56,621 bases of DNA from Flavobacteriales bacterium (GTDB lineage Bacteria; Bacteroidota; Bacteroidia; Flavobacteriales_F; PHOS-HE28): NCBI GenBank assembly GCA_016788485.1, contig JAEUSV010000120.1, forward strand, positions 117,744 through 174,364. The letters are read 5' to 3'. The notes below the pieces were generated by a model that saw only the letters and a program-made list of their open reading frames with translations, did not search any database and was not told the origin of the DNA. Positions 53,419 to 56,621 of this stretch are shown one piece after another; positions within the stretch are counted from its first letter, which is position 1, and each line of letters starts with the position of its first letter. The translations under genes and the position numbers were made by a program.

Positions 53419-54390
53419 ATGTTCAACACGAAGGCACGCCGAACCGAGGACCCCGGTATCGGCACCAACTTCGACCGGCCGGTGGACCGGCTGGTGGGGA
53501 AGGACGACCAGTTCACCGTGCGGCGCGTGGGCGCGGGCAACGGGGTGCGCGAGGCCTTCGTGAGCCTGGTGAGCATGGGCGTCGGCCGGTTCCTGGCCGT
53601 GCTCGGCCTCGGCTACGTCGCCATCAACCTCTTCTTCGGCGCCTTGTACATGGCGGTGGGCGTAGAGGGCATCGGCAACGCCCGGCTGGGGACCCTGGGC
53701 GCGCGCTGGGCCACGGCCATCGAGATGAGCGTGCAGACCATCACCACCGTCGGCTACGGCTCGTTCTACCCCGATTCGCCCGGCACCTGGGCCGTGGCCG
53801 CCGTGGAAGGCATGTTCGGCATCCTCAGCTTCTCGCTCATCGCAGCCGTGATGTACGCGCGCTTCGCGAAGCCCACCGCACGGCTGGCCTATAGCGACAA
53901 GGCCCTGATCGCGCCCTTCCGCGAGGGCTGGAGCTTCCAGATGCGCCTGGCGAACCGACGCAGCACCCTGCTGATGGAGGTGGAGGCCCGCATGATGCTG
54001 GTGATGGCCGATGTGGACGACCACGGCGAGCGGCTCAACTACTACAACCTGCCCCTCCAGCTCGACAAGGTCAACTTCCTGCCCTTGAGCTGGACCCTGG
54101 TGCACCCGATCAACGGCGAGAGCCCGCTCGCCGGCATCACCATGGAGGAGCTGGTGAAGCGGCGCGCCGAGGTGATCGTGATCTTCAAGGGCATCGACGA
54201 AGGCTACATGCAGCACGTGTACACGCGGCATTCATACCGCTACGATGAGGTGGTGTGGGGCGGCCGCTTCGTACGCGCCTTCACGGCCACCAACCAGGGC
54301 ACCATGCAGCTCTTCCTCGATAAGCTCAGCCAATACGAGCCGGTGCCGCTCCCCGAGCGCATCCCCGTGGCCGAACGCGTGGCAGGCTGA
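53419..54390 (+). CDS. Inward-rectifier-type potassium channel (KirBac)
   Basis: 323 residues. Slide helix then outer helix at about 54-79, pore helix and selectivity filter TITTVGYGSFYP at about 107-118 with TVGYG at 110-114, inner helix at about 124-148 (AVEGMFGILSFSLIAAVMYARFAKP), and a C-terminal immunoglobulin-like cytoplasmic gating domain (FREGWSFQMRLANRRST, LNYYNLPLQLDKVNFLPLSWTLVHPI). Conducts K+ across the inner membrane as a tetramer. ATG 53419 fits the family start. Confidence 0.93.
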   Translation: MFNTKARRTEDPGIGTNFDRPVDRLVGKDDQFTVRRVGAGNGVREAFVSLVSMGVGRFLAVLGLGYVAINLFFGALYMAVGVEGIGNARLGTLGARWATAIEMSVQTITTVGYGSFYPDSPGTWAVAAVEGMFGILSFSLIAAVMYARFAKPTARLAYSDKALIAPFREGWSFQMRLANRRSTLLMEVEARMMLVMADVDDHGERLNYYNLPLQLDKVNFLPLSWTLVHPINGESPLAGITMEELVKRRAEVIVIFKGIDEGYMQHVYTRHSYRYDEVVWGGRFVRAFTATNQGTMQLFLDKLSQYEPVPLPERIPVAERVAG

Positions 54391-54449
54391 CCATCGTCAG
54401 GTCGCAGGGGGTGGCGGCGAGCCACTTTTGGTGGAGAACCGCATCCACC

Positions 54450-54902
54450 ATGCCCATCCTCAAGCACCACGTGATCCAGGCCGCCCAACGCAAGCTCGAC
54501 AGCATGATCGCCGGCCACAAGGACCGCATCAACGACCTGCGCTCGGCCACCGTGCGCGACGAGGTCCAGGAGACCGCCAGCCAGAGCGAGCGCAACCGCG
54601 AGGCCGACATCGAACTGCTCGACCGCTTCAGCGAACAGGCCGAGCGCCTGGAGCATGAGCGCGACCTGCTGGGCCGTTTCGATCCGAAGGCCCACATGGA
54701 CACGGTGCAACCCGGGGCGGTGGTGCTCACCGACCAGCGCGGCTTCCTCGTGGGGGCCAGCGTGGAGGAGTTCGAGAGCGACGGCCATGCGTACATGGGC
54801 CTCTCCGTGCAGGCCCCGTTGTACAAGGTGCTCGAGGGCAAGCGCACCGGCGATCAGGTCAGCTACCAGGGCGTGGTGTACACGATCCTCGGCGTCCGCT
54901 GA
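54450..54902 (+). CDS. GreA/GreB-family transcript cleavage factor-like protein
   Basis: 150 residues. The N-terminal 75 form a charged helical hairpin (RKLDSMIAGHKDRINDLRSATVRDE, EADIELLDRFSEQAERLEHERDLL) like the Gre coiled coil that enters the RNA-polymerase secondary channel; the C-terminal 70 match the FKBP-like Gre-C domain (VQPGAVVLTDQRGFLVGASV, SVQAPLYKVLEGKRTGDQVSY). Canonical acidic tip residues cannot be confirmed, so it may be a Gre paralogue with a different effect on polymerase. Members in Bacteroidota of this length are often misnamed. Confidence 0.72.
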   Translation: MPILKHHVIQAAQRKLDSMIAGHKDRINDLRSATVRDEVQETASQSERNREADIELLDRFSEQAERLEHERDLLGRFDPKAHMDTVQPGAVVLTDQRGFLVGASVEEFESDGHAYMGLSVQAPLYKVLEGKRTGDQVSYQGVVYTILGVR

Positions 54903-54913
54903 CGCGCGGCGCG

Positions 54914-54921
54914 TATGTTCG
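54914..54921 (+). promoter_or_regulatory. -7 box of the 179-residue protein gene
   Basis: TATGTTCG, 35 bases before the ATG at 54956. Confidence 0.35.
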
Positions 54922-54955
54922 CGTCCGCCCGGCACCAACCTCCGGGCGGGAGCAC

Positions 54956-55495
54956 ATGGAACTGTACGACCTCGCCTTCGGGGCCCGCGTGAAGCACCCC
55001 ACCTTCGGCATCGGGGTGATCTACGACCTCGATCCGCGCACCGTGTGGATCTTCTTCAAGGACCACGGGGAGCAGACCATCAGCCGGAGCTTCGAGGGGC
55101 TTGAGGTGCTCGGTCCCGGTTCGCACATCCCTGCCGCGGAGCTCGACATGGAGAGCGTGAAGACCGGACTGCGCGAAGTGCTCGAGGAGATGCAGCAGCC
55201 CCAGCGACCGGTGACCATGGCCCGCCGCTACGAGGGTGGCATGCTTGACATCCGGCCCAAGGACGCCACGCTCAAGAGCAAGGAGGTGCCCATCGACGAC
55301 TTCTTCCACAAGATCGTCATGATCCGCGACCGCTTCCGCGTGCTTGAGCAGAAGATCAACGCCCATCCCGCCCTCAGCGAGGCCGACAAGGTGGAGCTGC
55401 AGCAGTACATCACCCGGTGCTACGGCAGCCTCACCACGTTCAACATCCTCTTCGAGGACAAGGAGGACCATTTCGTGGGGCAGAAGGGGGAGTGA
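54956..55495 (+). CDS. Cytoplasmic protein with Tudor-like N-terminus, function unknown
   Basis: 179 residues. The first 50, with GARVKHPTFGIGVIYDLDPRTVWIFFKDHGEQTIS, look like the small beta-barrel (DUF3553/CarD-or UvrD-Tudor-like) found in RNA-polymerase- and repair-related proteins. The rest is helical (DKVELQQYITRCYGSLTTFNILFEDK). Lying directly after a Gre-like gene makes a role around transcription plausible but unproven. Confidence 0.65.
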   Translation: MELYDLAFGARVKHPTFGIGVIYDLDPRTVWIFFKDHGEQTISRSFEGLEVLGPGSHIPAAELDMESVKTGLREVLEEMQQPQRPVTMARRYEGGMLDIRPKDATLKSKEVPIDDFFHKIVMIRDRFRVLEQKINAHPALSEADKVELQQYITRCYGSLTTFNILFEDKEDHFVGQKGE

Positions 55496-55532
55496 CCGGC
55501 GGACGCCAGAGCAGGGGACTTTTCAACCGGTG

Positions 55533-55564
55533 TTGTGGTCGGGTGTGTCGGCGCCTTATTTTCG
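55533..55564 (+). promoter_or_regulatory. Promoter TTG-N21-TATTTTCG before the structured RNA
   Basis: TTG (55533-55535), 21 bases, TATTTTCG (55557-55564). It lies about 45 bases before the first paired base of the RNA and 250 before queE. Confidence 0.5.
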
Positions 55565-55570
55565 TGCCGT

Positions 55571-55802
55571 ACACGCGTTCTTTCTCAGCCGTGCGCTGAT
55601 CAACGACCAGCCCACACAGGCCTTTAGTCTCAGAACCAACATTATACGCTCAGGGTCGGAAGATCCAAAGGGCAAAGGCGGGCCGCGCATCACCTTCGGG
55701 CGATGATCCTTCGGGACAACGCGGATTACTGACCCCTTTCTGTCCGACCCGCTCATGTGATCCATGGGTTCTTTGAACTTCGGTCCTGTGTGGGCTTTTT
55801 TT
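55571..55802 (+). ncRNA. Rod-shaped structured RNA, 6S RNA-like
   Basis: A series of nested pairings builds one long hairpin: AGCCCACACAGG (55609-55620) with 55785-55796; AGAACC (55632-55637) with 55767-55772; GGGTCGGA (55653-55660) with 55743-55750; AAAGGG (55667-55672) with 55734-55739; CCGCG (55683-55687) with 55720-55724; and two UUCG-loop hairpins in the head. Opposed internal loops are of nearly equal size (11/12, 15/16, 6/3, 10/9 bases), with the largest in the middle, which is the architecture of 6S RNA, the polymerase-binding regulator. Seven T's end it at 55796-55802. The family identity (6S-Flavo-like) is an inference; the structure is seen. The 5' end is estimated from the promoter. 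Confidence 0.65.
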
Positions 55803-55810
55803 GTCCTGCC

Positions 55811-56449
55811 GTGAACCATTCCTCAACCACGTCCTCGTCCGTCCGTTCCTCCACCCGGCTACCGGTGATGGAGGCCTTCTACACGGTGCAGGGGGAGGGG
55901 TTGTACGCCGGACAGGCCGCGTACTTCATCCGGTTGGGCGGTTGCGATGTGGGCTGCACCTGGTGCGACGTGAAGGAGAGCTGGGACGCCGCCGCCCATC
56001 CGTTGGTGGAGGTGGAGGCCATCGTGGCCGAGGCCCGGAAGCATCCCGCACGCATCGCGGTGGTCACGGGCGGCGAACCGCTCATGCACGACCTGGGGCC
56101 GTTGACCGCTGCGCTGCGTGCCGCCGGCTTCCGCACGCACATCGAGACCTCCGGGACGAGCCCCCTCAGCGGCGATTGGCACCATATCTGCTTCAGTCCG
56201 AAGAAATTCAAGGCACCCGTGCCCGGTTTCCACCTGCACGCCCACGAGCTCAAGGTGATCGTGTTCAACAAGCACGACCTCCAATGGGCCGATGGCCACG
56301 CCGCCCAGGTGGACCCCGGTTGCGTGTGCTTCCTGCAGCCCGAATGGGACAAGCGCGACGCCATCACCCCGCTCATCGTGGAGAAGGTGAAGGCCGAACC
56401 GCGCTGGCGCATCTCGCTCCAGACCCACAAATACCTGAACATTCCTTGA
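55811..56449 (+). CDS. queE: 7-carboxy-7-deazaguanine synthase
   Basis: Radical-SAM enzyme of queuosine/7-deazaguanine synthesis that converts 6-carboxytetrahydropterin to 7-carboxy-7-deazaguanine. 212 residues from GTG 55811; ATG 55868 (MEAFYTVQGEG) is the alternative, giving 193. The 4Fe-4S cluster site is C-DVG-C-TW-C in GGCDVGCTWCDVKESWD, with FYTVQGEG upstream and VVTGGEPLM after it. The earlier in-frame ATG at 55757 lies within the structured RNA and is rejected. Expression may depend on readthrough of the RNA's terminator or a weak box (GAACTTCG) at 55774-55781. Confidence 0.93.
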   Translation: MNHSSTTSSSVRSSTRLPVMEAFYTVQGEGLYAGQAAYFIRLGGCDVGCTWCDVKESWDAAAHPLVEVEAIVAEARKHPARIAVVTGGEPLMHDLGPLTAALRAAGFRTHIETSGTSPLSGDWHHICFSPKKFKAPVPGFHLHAHELKVIVFNKHDLQWADGHAAQVDPGCVCFLQPEWDKRDAITPLIVEKVKAEPRWRISLQTHKYLNIP

Positions 56450-56460
56450 TCCTTCCCGCA

Positions 56461-56621
56461 ATGCCTGGGCGCGTGTGTCGCGCATGGAGCCTGCGTACCG
56501 TCGTGCTCCCGCTCGTCGTGCACCTCGCGCCGCTCGCCGCGCTCGCCCAACCTCCCGGCAACTACACCACCAAGGAGACCAAGGCCATCAAGCTGTACGA
56601 GGACGGCGCCGAGTGCATGCG
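56461..56621 (+). CDS. Secreted protein, 3'-truncated by the window edge
   Basis: The first 53 residues only. A signal peptide (MPGRVCRAWSLRTVVLPLVVHLAPLAALAQ) is followed by PPGNYTTKETKAIKLYEDGAECM, a start similar to TPR/OmpA-type envelope proteins of Bacteroidota. The gene begins 11 bases after queE. Nothing more can be said from the fragment. Confidence 0.6.
   Translation, partial: MPGRVCRAWSLRTVVLPLVVHLAPLAALAQPPGNYTTKETKAIKLYEDGAECM

Noticed and set aside
51522-53576. 684-residue minus-strand open frame
   Set aside because: Shadow of the M14 peptidase gene; histidine/glycine/valine-rich translation without motifs.
55609-55796. SRP RNA, tmRNA or RNase P RNA as identity of the structured RNA
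   Set aside because: The SRP apical loop, a tRNA-like end with tag frame and the RNase P core GAGGAAAGTCC are all absent.
55556-55819. 87-residue minus-strand open frame
   Set aside because: It lies antisense to the structured RNA, whose pairing explains the sequence better; no promoter box at its start.

Overview
The window is a high-GC chromosomal segment from a member of the Bacteroidota, probably of Flavobacteriales type. The family evidence is: a MoxR-DUF58-BatA/B/C/D/E operon, a gliding-motility-type (CHU_C) C-terminus and a T9SS-type sorting tail, a FecI/FecR ECF pair, a PorT-like barrel and the small ribosomal protein bTHX. The regulatory evidence agrees: many genes carry a TAnnTTTG or TAnnTTCG box just upstream of the start, sometimes with TTG 19-21 bases further up, which is the known Bacteroidota primary promoter. 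The finer placement is inference.

Region 1 (1-15100) is core metabolism and maintenance: a class IV aminotransferase fragment, YqgE/AlgH, PdxH, bTHX, TrmH, HU, then a tightly overlapping recQ-mpg-fmt-cupin operon, the branched-chain aminotransferase, a membrane J-domain protein, a SixA phosphatase, several envelope proteins of unknown role and ClpB.

Region 2 (15250-25400) is an ECF sigma circuit: sigma factor, FecR-type anti-sigma factor, an STN-domain surface-repeat protein and a TonB-type outer-membrane receptor. Two copies of one promoter-like element (TAGGGGTAT-N10-GCTTGTC) stand before the anti-sigma gene and the receptor gene. A 1370-residue secreted protein with a CHU_C tail follows.

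Region 3 (25400-33750) holds an NlpC/P60 peptidase, a thiolase, tRNA-Ser(GCT), tRNA-Pro(TGG) and a lower-GC integrated element ending in a second identical tRNA-Pro and a tRNA-Arg(TCT). Its cargo is compact: a tyrosine recombinase, a candidate toxin-antitoxin-chaperone operon (HigB-like, HigA-like, SecB-like) with a 46-residue membrane ORF downstream, a Panacea/SocA-domain protein overlapping a two-helix membrane protein (candidate second toxin-antitoxin pair) and a winged-helix protein. Palindromic repeats cluster at its right end.

Region 4 (34000-56621) has a large parallel beta-helix secreted protein with dockerin-like terminal modules, the nine-gene moxR-to-batE operon on the minus strand, a MazG-like/DUF4442/membrane trio, a PorT-like barrel, a GNAT, a short ORF behind phased TTCGTC repeats, three secreted proteins, a KirBac potassium channel, a GreA-like factor, a structured RNA resembling 6S RNA just before queE, and a truncated secreted protein.

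The most interesting parts are the two candidate toxin-antitoxin modules on the integrated element, the two-site ECF circuit and the rod-shaped RNA upstream of queE. All family assignments come from reading the sequence; no database search was run.
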